NCBI GenBank assembly: GCA_002773185.1 | Contig: PFBU01000052.1 | Coordinates: 1-6,047, forward strand | DNA: 6,047 nt | Reading direction: 5' to 3' | DNA from: Candidatus Magasanikbacteria bacterium CG10_big_fil_rev_8_21_14_0_10_36_16 | Lineage (GTDB): Bacteria > Patescibacteriota > Patescibacteriia > Magasanikbacterales > UBA922 | Part shown: positions 1 through 5,838 of the stretch, piece after piece | How the letters are laid out: every line of letters starts with the position of its first letter | Numbering within the stretch: position 1 is the stretch's first letter | Position numbers and translations under genes: made by a program | The notes under the pieces: model-generated | Seen by the model: only the letters and a program-made list of their open reading frames with translations | What the model was told of the DNA's origin: nothing | The model's database searches: none

Positions 1-590
1 GTCAGGCACTTAGAAAATTAGAGGGGGTAGAATGGGTGGAGTTGGGGGAGGTTTGCGAAATCAACAGAAAAACGGCAGAGCCAACAAAATTATTTGGCGA
101 AACTGATTTTGTTTATATTGATATTTCTTCAGTAGAAAACGGAACAGGCAATTTGAATTATGAAAATATAATTTTACCAAGCAAAGCGCCAAGCAGAGCA
201 AGACGAATTATCCAAAACGGCGATGTTTTGCTTTCTACTGTTCGTCCTAATCTAAAAGCATTTGCCTATTTAGAAAATCTACCAAGCAAAGCGTTGGCTT
301 CAACTGGTTTTGCCGTCCTGACGGCAAAAGAAAATGTTTTAGCAAAGTTTGTTTTTCATTTATTGTTTACTGATGACCTGCAAAATCAAATGGCTGGCAG
401 AATGGGAAAAGGTTCATACCCAAGCATAAATCAAGATGATGTCGAGCAACTTTCAATCCCCCTTCCATCTCTTAATATTCAGAAAAAACTGGTCGCCGAA
501 GCGGAAAAAGAACAGCAAATAATCAACGCCAACAAGCAACTGATCAAGATAATGGAACAAAAAATTTCTGATGTGTTGAGTGAAATTTAA
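1..590 (+). CDS. hsdS: Type I restriction-modification specificity subunit (HsdS), 3' part, 5' end cut by window
   Basis: HsdS supplies DNA target recognition for the HsdM methylase and HsdR nuclease. The frame is open to the left edge (first full codon at base 3) and reads QALRKLEGVEWVELGEVCEI; the VEW-x-x-LGEVCEI segment is the usual entry into a target-recognition domain (TRD). A GTG at 36 is therefore internal rather than a start. The rest fits one TRD: a segment ending GDVLLSTVRPNLKAF, then GSYPSINQDDVEQLSIPLPSLNIQKKL, then a charged helix ending KQLIKIMEQKISDVLSEI that matches the conserved dimerising coiled coil. About 195 residues are visible, one TRD plus its helix; complete HsdS proteins usually have two TRDs and about 400 residues. 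It could instead be the C-terminal specificity domain of a fused methylase-specificity protein; the missing upstream sequence would decide. TAA stop at 588-590. No clear terminator follows. Confidence 0.88.
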   Translation, partial: QALRKLEGVEWVELGEVCEINRKTAEPTKLFGETDFVYIDISSVENGTGNLNYENIILPSKAPSRARRIIQNGDVLLSTVRPNLKAFAYLENLPSKALASTGFAVLTAKENVLAKFVFHLLFTDDLQNQMAGRMGKGSYPSINQDDVEQLSIPLPSLNIQKKLVAEAEKEQQIINANKQLIKIMEQKISDVLSEI

Positions 591-685
591 ATATGATTAA
601 AAAAATCACCATCCAATAATCAAGGTAAAATATTTTATAAAATTTCTTGGTTAATAAAATAAATTTGTCATTTCTTATTAGTTTT
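591..685. other. AT-rich gap between hsdS and the RNA methyltransferase gene
   Basis: This 95-base gap holds two overlapping AT-only palindromes: TAAAATATTTTA (626-637) and ATTTTATAAAAT (632-643). The second contains a TATAAA that could act as a -10 box, but no good -35 lies 16-18 bases upstream. A 5-bp hairpin, TGATT/AATCA (594-608), has no T-run after it. I see neither a convincing promoter nor a terminator, so readthrough from hsdS into the methyltransferase gene is possible. Confidence 0.4.
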
Positions 686-1651
686 ATGTCCAAAATAAAT
701 TTACCAGAAAAATTGTTAGATCGTTTGAATTTTATTTTTGGACAAAGTAATGCTCAAAAAATTCTAACTACGTTCAAAGCACGACAGACTACTTTTCGCG
801 TGAATACCATAAAAAACAAAAGAGACGAAGTACTACAAATTTTGCAACAAAAAGGTTTCAAGGTAAAAAGAGTAGTTTGGTTTGCTGATGCTTTTATTTT
901 GGAAAACAAAAGTCAGTCTGATCTCATGAAAACTGATTTGTTTTTAAATGGCAAAATATATTTGCAAAGTCTTGCTAGTATGGTGCCAGTAATAGTGCTC
1001 GATCCAAAACCAGGAGAAAAAGTCTTGGATCTTACTTCAGCTCCTGGCAGTAAGACTAGTCAGATGGCGATGATGATGGGAAAAGTTGGCGAGCTGGTCG
1101 CCAACGAGTTAGACAAAATTCGTTTTGAAAAACTGGCACACAATATGAAATTATTGGGAGTAGAGGATGATGAAAAAGATGATTGGGATTTTGAACTGGT
1201 AAATGAAGACGGTATAAAAATTTTTGAAAAATATAGTAATTATTTTGACAAAGTATTATTAGACGCGCCTTGTAGTGCAGAAGCCAGAATTGATCTAGCT
1301 GACAGACGTAGTTATAGTTATTGGAATGAGAAGAATATCAAGGATCATGCTTTCTTACAAAAGAAATTATTATTCTCGGCTTGGACTTGTCTTAAACCTG
1401 GTGGCACGCTAGTGTATTCCACGTGTACTTTTGCCCCAGAGGAAAATGAAAGTCAAATAGTCTGGCTCAAAGAAAAGTTTGGAGGAGAAATGCAAATAGA
1501 AAAAATAGAAATAAATAGTCTTGAAAAAAGTAGAAATTTGTCAGAATGGAAAGATATAAAATTTGATAAAGAAATAAATAAGTGTTGTCGGATTTTGCCA
1601 GACAAGTATATTGAAGGATTTTTTGTAGTGAAGATTAAAAAAGCTACCTGA
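686..1651 (+). CDS. RsmB/NOP-family class I SAM-dependent RNA (cytosine-5) methyltransferase
   Basis: Predicted to transfer methyl from SAM to C5 of a cytosine in RNA, most likely 16S rRNA, in the cytoplasm. Numbered from the ATG at 686 (321 residues), the SAM-binding motif LDLTSAPGSKTS lies at about 114-125. The acidic ELD that contacts SAM follows near 141-143. Motif IV, DAPCS, is at about 193-197 with Cys196. Motif VI, YSTCTFAPEE, is at about 244-253 with Cys247. Both cysteines used by this family are present. The C-terminus, RILPDKYIEGFFVVKIKK, fits the family's closing strand. A TTG at 647 would add 13 residues, but the ATG begins MSKINLPEKLLDRL, a natural family-like start. No Shine-Dalgarno is seen at either. 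It lacks the NusB-like N-terminal domain of RsmB (about 430 residues in E. coli), so it is closer in shape to short RsmF/NSUN-type proteins. The exact target cytosine cannot be read from sequence. Confidence 0.92.
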   Translation: MSKINLPEKLLDRLNFIFGQSNAQKILTTFKARQTTFRVNTIKNKRDEVLQILQQKGFKVKRVVWFADAFILENKSQSDLMKTDLFLNGKIYLQSLASMVPVIVLDPKPGEKVLDLTSAPGSKTSQMAMMMGKVGELVANELDKIRFEKLAHNMKLLGVEDDEKDDWDFELVNEDGIKIFEKYSNYFDKVLLDAPCSAEARIDLADRRSYSYWNEKNIKDHAFLQKKLLFSAWTCLKPGGTLVYSTCTFAPEENESQIVWLKEKFGGEMQIEKIEINSLEKSRNLSEWKDIKFDKEINKCCRILPDKYIEGFFVVKIKKAT

Positions 1652-1663
1652 AAGGTAGTTTTT
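1639..1663 (+). terminator. Intrinsic terminator overlapping the methyltransferase stop codon
   Basis: The arms CTACC (1644-1648) and GGTAG (1654-1658) close a 5-base loop, TGAAA. A flanking G-T wobble and an A-run pairing with the T-run (1659-1663) extend the stem. The TGA stop (1649-1651) forms the start of the loop, so the hairpin is built from the last codons of the gene. The perfect pairing and T5 tract support it; the core stem is short. Confidence 0.7.
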
Positions 1664-1664
1664 G

Positions 1665-1693
1665 TTTACAAAGAAGGTTTTCTTTGTTAAAGT
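1665..1693 (+). promoter_or_regulatory. Predicted promoter of the glycosyltransferase gene, with a dyad in its spacer
   Basis: A -35-like TTTACA (1665-1670), a 17-base spacer, and a weak -10, TAAAGT (1688-1693), preceded by the extended -10 element TGt (1685-1687). This predicts transcription from about 1700 with a leader of about 20 bases before the ATG at 1720. A perfect inverted repeat, ACAAAGAA-ggtt-TTCTTTGT (1668-1687), fills the spacer and overlaps the last three bases of the -35. It could be an operator or a chance dyad. The layout matches the promoter at 3889-3917. Confidence 0.5.
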
Positions 1694-1719
1694 GTAAGTG
1701 TTTTTTTAGCATATATTTT

Positions 1720-3846
1720 ATGAATGTTGACATCAGTGTAATAGTACCTATATATAATGAAAAAAATACTCTGTTTTTACTTTTAGACAAACTTTTTGCA
1801 TCTTTAAAAAAATCAGGATTGATTTATCAAGTAATTGCTGTGGATGACGGTTCTAGTGATGGTTCTGTAGAATTGTTGCAAGAATACAAATCAAAAATTA
1901 ATGATGATGAACGTTTTGATATTATTTTGTATGAAAAAAATCAAGGTAAGGGCGCTGCAATTCATACTGGTTTGAAAGAAGTTGTTGGTGAATATACTGT
2001 TATTCAAGATGCTGATTTGGAATATGAACCAGATGATATTATTAGGTTGTATAAGTATGCAAAAGCAGAAAAGTTGTCAGTTGTATATGGTTCAAGAAAT
2101 ATGGGAAAAAATCAACGCGGGACTTTCTTTTTTTATTGGGGTGGAAAGTTGGTTACTTATGTTGCCAATTTTTTGTTTGGACAAAAAATGACAGATGAGG
2201 CAACTTGTTACAAACTTATAGATACCAAAAGATTGCAAGCTATGCCACTTCGTGAAAAGGGTTTTGCTTTTTGTCCAGAAGTCACTTCCTATATAGCAAA
2301 AGATGGTATAAAAATTCAAGAAATACCAATTTTTTACAACCCAAGATCAAAAGATGAAGGTAAAAAAATAAATTGGCGTGATGGTTTGGAAGCTATTTAT
2401 ACTTTGTTTCGTTTACGATTTCCCAATGCAGTTTTGGTTTTGTTGCTGTTTTTATTTACCTCACTTTTGTATCTTACTACTTGGCACATGAATTTTGTAG
2501 GTTATGAAGGTGAAACAGTTACTTCTGCTTTGAAATTGTTTAATGGTGAATTTGATATTCGTCGAGCTGGTATTTCAGCTAGCATTCTTTATTTGCCTTT
2601 TATTGCTTTGTTTCATTTATTTGGTTTTGGTAGTAATATAAATTTTTTAACTATTGTACCTATTTTTTATTCTGCGTTGTCTGTTGTTTTTCTTTTTTAT
2701 ATTGTTTATTATTTGACTCAAAAAAAATATACAGCCTTATTTCTTTCTTTTGTGATCGCTACAGGGTCTGTTATTTGGCCTTATGCTAATATTGGGATGG
2801 AGTATCAAATGACTTTTTATTTATCTTTACTTTTGTTGACTTTGTTGAGGTGGAAAAATAATAAGACCTCTTTGTGGTTAGTTGCTATTGTTTTTGCTTT
2901 GTTGGTCACTGCCAAATCTTATGCTGTAATTTTGGGCTTACCTGTACTACTCTTTGTCTGGCTTGTAAATAAAAACAAAAAAAAATGGACTCTAAAAAAT
3001 TATTTAAAAGATTTTATAATTTTGTTTACGCCAGCTTTGCTTTCTATCATCACGATGTCGTTGTTGCAATATTTCTCTCGTGGTTCATTTGCTGGAGTAT
3101 ATTCTCTTAGTCATGAATTTCAAGTTTGGTCTTGGTGGGAAGGTTTTTATGGAATATTTTTTTCTGCTGGTAAAAGTATTTTTTTGTTTAGTCCTTTACT
3201 TATTTTGACATTGTTTGTTTGGAAAAAATTCTGGCAAGATCATAGAGAAACGGCGGTATTTTTGTTAGTATCTTTTTTGTTGATTTTGTTAATCACGGCA
3301 CCATTTAGTTATTGGACAGATGAGACTTGGTCAGTAAGAAAACTTGTTTCTATTATTATTTTACTGCATTTGCCATTAGTTTCTTTTTTTGATAAAAAAA
3401 TAATTTCATTATCCAAAAAATTATTATTTTTAGTTGTATTTGTTTTGTCTGTTTATATACAAATTTTGGGATCTAGTTATTTTTATGGTAAACAATTGGA
3501 TATTTTGTATGAAGCAAATGTTGATTCTTTGGCTAGTATGCGTTTTATACCACAGTTAGGACAAATTTCAATTTATAATAATTTGTTTATTAGCTATATT
3601 AGTAATGCAAAAGCTGAGCTTGAATACAGTGAAACAACTTGGTTTCGTTGGATAAGAGATGAAGCAGATATTGATTTGCATGATGTAAAATTAGATATTA
3701 GTAAATATCAAAATCCAGATATCGTTTGGTTTCAAAATGAAGGTGTTTCAAGAGTAAATATCTTTTATGTTTTGTTTATTAGTGACGTTTTGTTGAGTTT
3801 GTTTATTTTTAGACAATATCTTTTTTTGAAGAAAAAAGATGAATAA
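1720..3846 (+). CDS. GT2 polyprenyl-phosphate sugar transferase fused to a GT-C-like multi-pass membrane domain
   Basis: A 708-residue two-domain protein. Residues about 1-235 are a GT-A fold GT2 enzyme of the dolichyl/undecaprenyl-phosphate mannose or glucose synthase type: SVIVPIYNE near the start, VDDGSSDGS (41-49), NQGKGAA (74-80), the metal-binding DAD (97-99) with EYEPDD after it, GSRNM (124-128), and DEATCYKL (159-167). It should move a sugar from a nucleotide donor to a lipid phosphate at the inner membrane face. From about 236 there are roughly 12 hydrophobic spans resembling PMT/ArnT-like GT-C proteins, with an acidic first loop (YEGETVTSALKLFNGEF, 261-277), SAGKSIFLFSPLL and SYWTDETWSVRKL. 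A soluble segment (585-678) precedes a last span and a lysine-rich tail. The fusion suggests one protein both charges the lipid carrier and uses it for surface glycosylation; the acceptor is unknown. I chose the ATG at 1720 over TTG at 1684 because VDISVIVPIYNE follows directly and the earlier TTG falls inside the predicted promoter. The GT2 assignment is strong; catalytic activity of the membrane part is inferred. Confidence 0.9.
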   Translation: MNVDISVIVPIYNEKNTLFLLLDKLFASLKKSGLIYQVIAVDDGSSDGSVELLQEYKSKINDDERFDIILYEKNQGKGAAIHTGLKEVVGEYTVIQDADLEYEPDDIIRLYKYAKAEKLSVVYGSRNMGKNQRGTFFFYWGGKLVTYVANFLFGQKMTDEATCYKLIDTKRLQAMPLREKGFAFCPEVTSYIAKDGIKIQEIPIFYNPRSKDEGKKINWRDGLEAIYTLFRLRFPNAVLVLLLFLFTSLLYLTTWHMNFVGYEGETVTSALKLFNGEFDIRRAGISASILYLPFIALFHLFGFGSNINFLTIVPIFYSALSVVFLFYIVYYLTQKKYTALFLSFVIATGSVIWPYANIGMEYQMTFYLSLLLLTLLRWKNNKTSLWLVAIVFALLVTAKSYAVILGLPVLLFVWLVNKNKKKWTLKNYLKDFIILFTPALLSIITMSLLQYFSRGSFAGVYSLSHEFQVWSWWEGFYGIFFSAGKSIFLFSPLLILTLFVWKKFWQDHRETAVFLLVSFLLILLITAPFSYWTDETWSVRKLVSIIILLHLPLVSFFDKKIISLSKKLLFLVVFVLSVYIQILGSSYFYGKQLDILYEANVDSLASMRFIPQLGQISIYNNLFISYISNAKAELEYSETTWFRWIRDEADIDLHDVKLDISKYQNPDIVWFQNEGVSRVNIFYVLFISDVLLSLFIFRQYLFLKKKDE

Positions 3847-3852
3847 TTTTAG

Positions 3853-3885
3853 AACCGTTATTTTTTAAGGAATAGTGGTTTTTTT
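3853..3885 (+). terminator. Intrinsic terminator after the glycosyltransferase gene
   Basis: The arms AACCGTTATT (3853-3862) and AATAGTGGTT (3871-3880) form a 10-bp stem with two G-T wobbles and an 8-base loop. It runs straight into T7 (3879-3885) and, after one A, T4 more. It starts seven bases after the TAA stop and just before the next predicted promoter, separating the two transcription units. Confidence 0.65.
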
Positions 3886-3888
3886 ATT

Positions 3889-3917
3889 TTTACAAACTCT
3901 AGAAAATTTGTTATATT
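3889..3917 (+). promoter_or_regulatory. Predicted promoter of the BRO-N gene
   Basis: A -35-like TTTACA (3889-3894, five of six consensus bases), an exact 17-base spacer, and a -10 TATATT (3912-3917) with the extended -10 element TGt (3909-3911). Transcription is predicted from about 3924, giving a leader of about 24 bases. It sits directly after the upstream terminator. The ACAAA and TTTGT flanking the spacer core form an inverted pair, as in the 1665-1693 promoter. Confidence 0.6.
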
Positions 3918-3947
3918 TAGATAAAGATAAAATTTATTTACAAAATT

Positions 3948-4790
3948 ATGAAAAACAAAACTTCTCTGGCTATCTTTGAAAATTTCAAAGTCCGCCGAAT
4001 TTACGATGAAAACAAAGAAACTTGGTATTTTTCAGTGATTGACATTATTGCTGTTTTGACTGAACAATATGATTTCAAAAAGGCCAAAACTTATTGGACA
4101 ACCTTAAAAAATCGTCTAAAAAACGAAGGTAGTGAACTGGTCACAAATTGTGACCAGTTGAAAATGGTGGCTCAAGACGGAAAAATGAGGGAAACAGACG
4201 TCGCTGATGTGGAAACTTTGCTTAGACTGATTCAATCTGTACCAAGCAAAAAAGCTGAGCCAATCAAGCTTTGGCTCGCCAAAGTTGGTTATGAAAGAAT
4301 GCAAGAAATGACTGATCCCGAAAGAGCTCTCAATCGTTCTCGTGAATATTGGCAAAAGCAAGGTAGAAGTGATAAGTGGATTCAGCAAAGGATGATGGGG
4401 CAAGAAACGAGAAACAAACTTACAGATTATTGGAGTGAACATGACGTAAAAAAAGGCGATGAGTTTGTTATACTTACCAACATTATTCATGAAGAGTGGG
4501 CAGATTTGTCAGTGAAAGATCACAAAAATCTAAAAGGACTCAAAACTCAAAACTTGCGAGATCATATGACAGAAGCTGAGTTGATTTTTACAGCTTTAGC
4601 AGAATTATCTACTCGTCAAATTGCAGACAGTACGAAGGCTAAAGGTCTAGAACAAAACAAAGCGCCCGCCAAAAAAGGTGGTAAAATAGCCAAAGATGCT
4701 CGCAGAGCTTTGGAGAAAAAAACTGGTAAGTCAGTGGTTACTGGTGAGAATTTTTTGGCTAACAAAAAATCAAAAAAGAAATTATCTTAA
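3948..4790 (+). CDS. BRO-N domain protein (phage antirepressor-like)
   Basis: A 280-residue protein. Residues about 5-115 match the BRO N-terminal domain: IFENFKVRRIYDENKETWYFSVIDI, then YWTTLKNRLKNEGSEL, DGKMRETDVADVETLLRLIQSVPS, and EPIKLWLAKVGYERMQE. This domain occurs in phage antirepressors and baculovirus BRO proteins and is linked to DNA binding. The C-terminal half has the blocks that usually accompany it in bacterial chromosomal members: RSREYWQKQGRSDKWIQQRM, LTDYWSEHDVKKGDEFVILTNII, GLKTQNLRDHMTEAELIFTALAE, and a basic tail with AKKGGKIAKDARRALEKKTGKSVV. The ATG at 3948 leads into the domain at once; no Shine-Dalgarno is seen. It has its own promoter and terminator and no phage genes beside it, so it looks like a stand-alone accessory gene. 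A perfect palindrome lies in codons 63-71 and could be an internal operator. Its biological role is not known to me; regulation of transcription is inference. Confidence 0.85.
   Translation: MKNKTSLAIFENFKVRRIYDENKETWYFSVIDIIAVLTEQYDFKKAKTYWTTLKNRLKNEGSELVTNCDQLKMVAQDGKMRETDVADVETLLRLIQSVPSKKAEPIKLWLAKVGYERMQEMTDPERALNRSREYWQKQGRSDKWIQQRMMGQETRNKLTDYWSEHDVKKGDEFVILTNIIHEEWADLSVKDHKNLKGLKTQNLRDHMTEAELIFTALAELSTRQIADSTKAKGLEQNKAPAKKGGKIAKDARRALEKKTGKSVVTGENFLANKKSKKKLS
4135..4159. repeat. Perfect 12+1+12 palindrome inside the BRO-N gene
   Basis: The arms AACTGGTCACAA (4135-4146) and TTGTGACCAGTT (4148-4159) are exact reverse complements around the single base A4147. It covers codons 63-71, which encode ELVTNCDQL. 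It has no T-run, so it is not a terminator. It could be a protein-binding site or an RNA hairpin (the closing bases would open to form a loop). Confidence 0.9.
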
Positions 4791-4807
4791 AAAAGAAATA
4801 TTTATCT

Positions 4808-4834
4808 AAAAAACAGATTTCCTGTCTGTTTTTT
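4808..4834. terminator. Bidirectional intrinsic terminator between convergent genes
   Basis: A perfect 10-bp stem, AAAAAACAGA (4808-4817) with TCTGTTTTTT (4825-4834), and a 7-base loop. The A6 and T6 ends give a T-tract on either strand, so it can serve the BRO-N gene (+) and the HEMGH membrane protein gene (-), which converge here with 58 bases between their stops. Confidence 0.8.
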
Positions 4835-4848
4835 ATTTCTTAAAAATT

Positions 4849-5646
4849 TTATCTCCTCCTAAACAAAACCCACAATAAAATAGAAACCAAATAATGTAAA
4901 AAAGCCAATAATAAAGAATAAATAAATATCGCCACAAAAAGTCCCAAAAATTGACTTAAATTCAAAACATATTTGGTAATATCTACTCCGAGCAAAAGAG
5001 TCACAATGTTGATAGTAATAAGCAAAATCACAATCCAAAAAAAACCACTCCACATTCCACGTCTATCTGGCTTACTTGGTGCCATGTGAGAGGCTACGGC
5101 GAGAGATAGATAGAAGAATATCCAGAAGTTCCACTTACCAATATTATCTACTGAAAAGAGATTTTTTAGACTTTGGAATATTGCTTGCAAGAATTCTAGT
5201 GGATTATGATAATTTGTGAAAAGGGGATTGAAAATTTCTTTGGCATTTGGTACAAAAGAATAAAGAAAAATTACGAGAATTATTGATCCAAAAATCATTG
5301 GTGCTCCACCAATAAAGAAGTTGCCGAGTTGTTGGTAAAGACTTTTGGTATTATAGGAGTGATTGACATGTCCGAGATTACCTGATTCTGCATTTGGTTC
5401 AAAAATTCTAACACTGATTATTTTGTGTCGAAAAATTAAGGCAAAAAAAGCGTGTCCCATCTCGTGAATTGGTGTGCCTATCCAGGCAGTCCAAAGTATT
5501 CCTTTCCAGCCTAGACTACGCTGATAATTTTCTAGAGTTTTGGCTTGAATAATAGAATGAAAAAAACCAATGACGAAGAAAATTCCGAAAAGGCCTGCGA
5601 GTTGGATTAATATTGCTTGGAGAAGGGTGAGGAAAAATTGGGACAT
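4849..5646 (-). CDS. Multi-pass membrane protein with a HEMGH zinc-protease-like motif (M50-like)
   Basis: A 265-residue membrane protein with hydrophobic spans near residues 6-30, 50-72, 108-130, 173-187, 200-220 and 230-262. The motif GTPIHEMGHAFFAL puts HEMGH at 61-65, the HExxH zinc-binding signature, within a membrane span. This is as expected for intramembrane site-2-type (M50) proteases, with Glu62 as the predicted base. Other likely conserved blocks are GNLGHVNHSYNTKSLYQQLGNFFIGGAPM (about 89-117) and ASHMAPSKPDRRGMWSGFF (about 185-203), whose Asp194 may supply the third zinc ligand. The classical NPDG motif of S2P is absent, so this is a divergent relative and may not be a protease; no substrate can be named. 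The ATG at 5644-5646 (read on the minus strand) starts a plausible N-terminal span; no Shine-Dalgarno is present. It is a single-gene unit: an AT-rich gap with candidate promoters upstream and the shared terminator downstream. Confidence 0.75.
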   Translation of the reverse strand: MSQFFLTLLQAILIQLAGLFGIFFVIGFFHSIIQAKTLENYQRSLGWKGILWTAWIGTPIHEMGHAFFALIFRHKIISVRIFEPNAESGNLGHVNHSYNTKSLYQQLGNFFIGGAPMIFGSIILVIFLYSFVPNAKEIFNPLFTNYHNPLEFLQAIFQSLKNLFSVDNIGKWNFWIFFYLSLAVASHMAPSKPDRRGMWSGFFWIVILLITINIVTLLLGVDITKYVLNLSQFLGLFVAIFIYSLLLAFLHYLVSILLWVLFRRR

Positions 5647-5673
5647 ATAAATAGAATAAACAATACTAAATAA

Positions 5674-5755
5674 ACAAATTCCAAATAAATTACAATATAC
5701 AATAATAAAATAATTTGTAATTTGTGGTTTGTTTATTATTTGGTATTTGTAATTT
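5674..5755. repeat. AT-rich repeat patch upstream of the HEMGH protein gene
   Basis: ATTTGTAATTT occurs twice in direct orientation (5713-5723 and 5745-5755), and its partial complement AAATTACAA lies at 5687-5695. In addition, ACAAATTCCAAATAA (5674-5688) is complementary to TTATTTGGTATTTGT (5736-5750) at 14 of 15 positions. The transcript of this stretch could fold into a long weak stem. It may equally be slipped low-complexity spacer. Confidence 0.6.
5694..5721 (-). promoter_or_regulatory. Candidate promoter of the HEMGH membrane protein gene
   Basis: On the minus strand, a -35-like ATTACA (5716-5721), a 16-base spacer and a -10 TATATT (5694-5699) predict a start near 5687 and a leader of about 40 bases. 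The ATTACAAA and TTGTATATT words resemble the two plus-strand promoters of this window. A competing candidate is the extended -10 TGATACAAT at 5776-5784 (minus strand), which lacks a good -35 and would leave a leader of about 120 bases. In such AT-rich DNA either may be chance. Confidence 0.35.
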
Positions 5756-5801
5756 TAAATTTGTGTATTAATTACATTGTATCACAAATCTCTCAAACAA
5801 T

Positions 5802-5832
5802 AAAAAATCCTCTGTTATCTAGAGGATTTTTT
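5802..5832 (-). terminator. Strong intrinsic terminator of rpmA
   Basis: A perfect 12-bp stem, AAAAAATCCTCT (5802-5813) with AGAGGATTTTTT (5821-5832), and a 7-base loop. Read on the minus strand it ends in T6, six bases beyond the rpmA stop. It is symmetric and could also act on the plus strand, but no plus-strand gene ends here. Confidence 0.85.
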
Positions 5833-5838
5833 GAATTT

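Noticed and set aside
594..608. Small hairpin TGATT/AATCA after hsdS as a terminator
   Set aside because: The stem is only 5 bp with no GC core, and no T-run follows.
647..685. TTG at 647 as the methyltransferase start
   Set aside because: The ATG at 686 begins a natural family-like N-terminus; the extra 13 residues look like translated leader and no ribosome-binding site supports them.
1649..1690. TGA at 1649 read as glycine (code 25), extending the protein to the TAA at 1688
   Set aside because: No frame in the window has an internal TGA, the protein ends at a typical family C-terminus, and a terminator overlaps the TGA.
1684..1719. TTG at 1684 as the glycosyltransferase start
   Set aside because: It would lie inside the predicted promoter and dyad; the ATG at 1720 leads directly into the GT2 fold.
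1982..2319. Short open frames within the glycosyltransferase gene (1982-2191 plus, 2092-2319 minus)
   Set aside because: They overlap a well-supported coding region and their translations show no recognisable domain.
4116..4490. Open frame on the minus strand inside the BRO-N gene
   Set aside because: It is antisense to a clear domain-bearing gene and its translation resembles no family.
4859..5053. Minus-strand frame inside the HEMGH protein gene
   Set aside because: It is a shifted reading of the same strand within a well-supported gene; I see no frameshift evidence.
5647..5838. CRISPR array or small RNA in the AT-rich gap
   Set aside because: The repeats are short, irregular and without uniform spacers; no conserved RNA fold was seen beyond the rpmA terminator.
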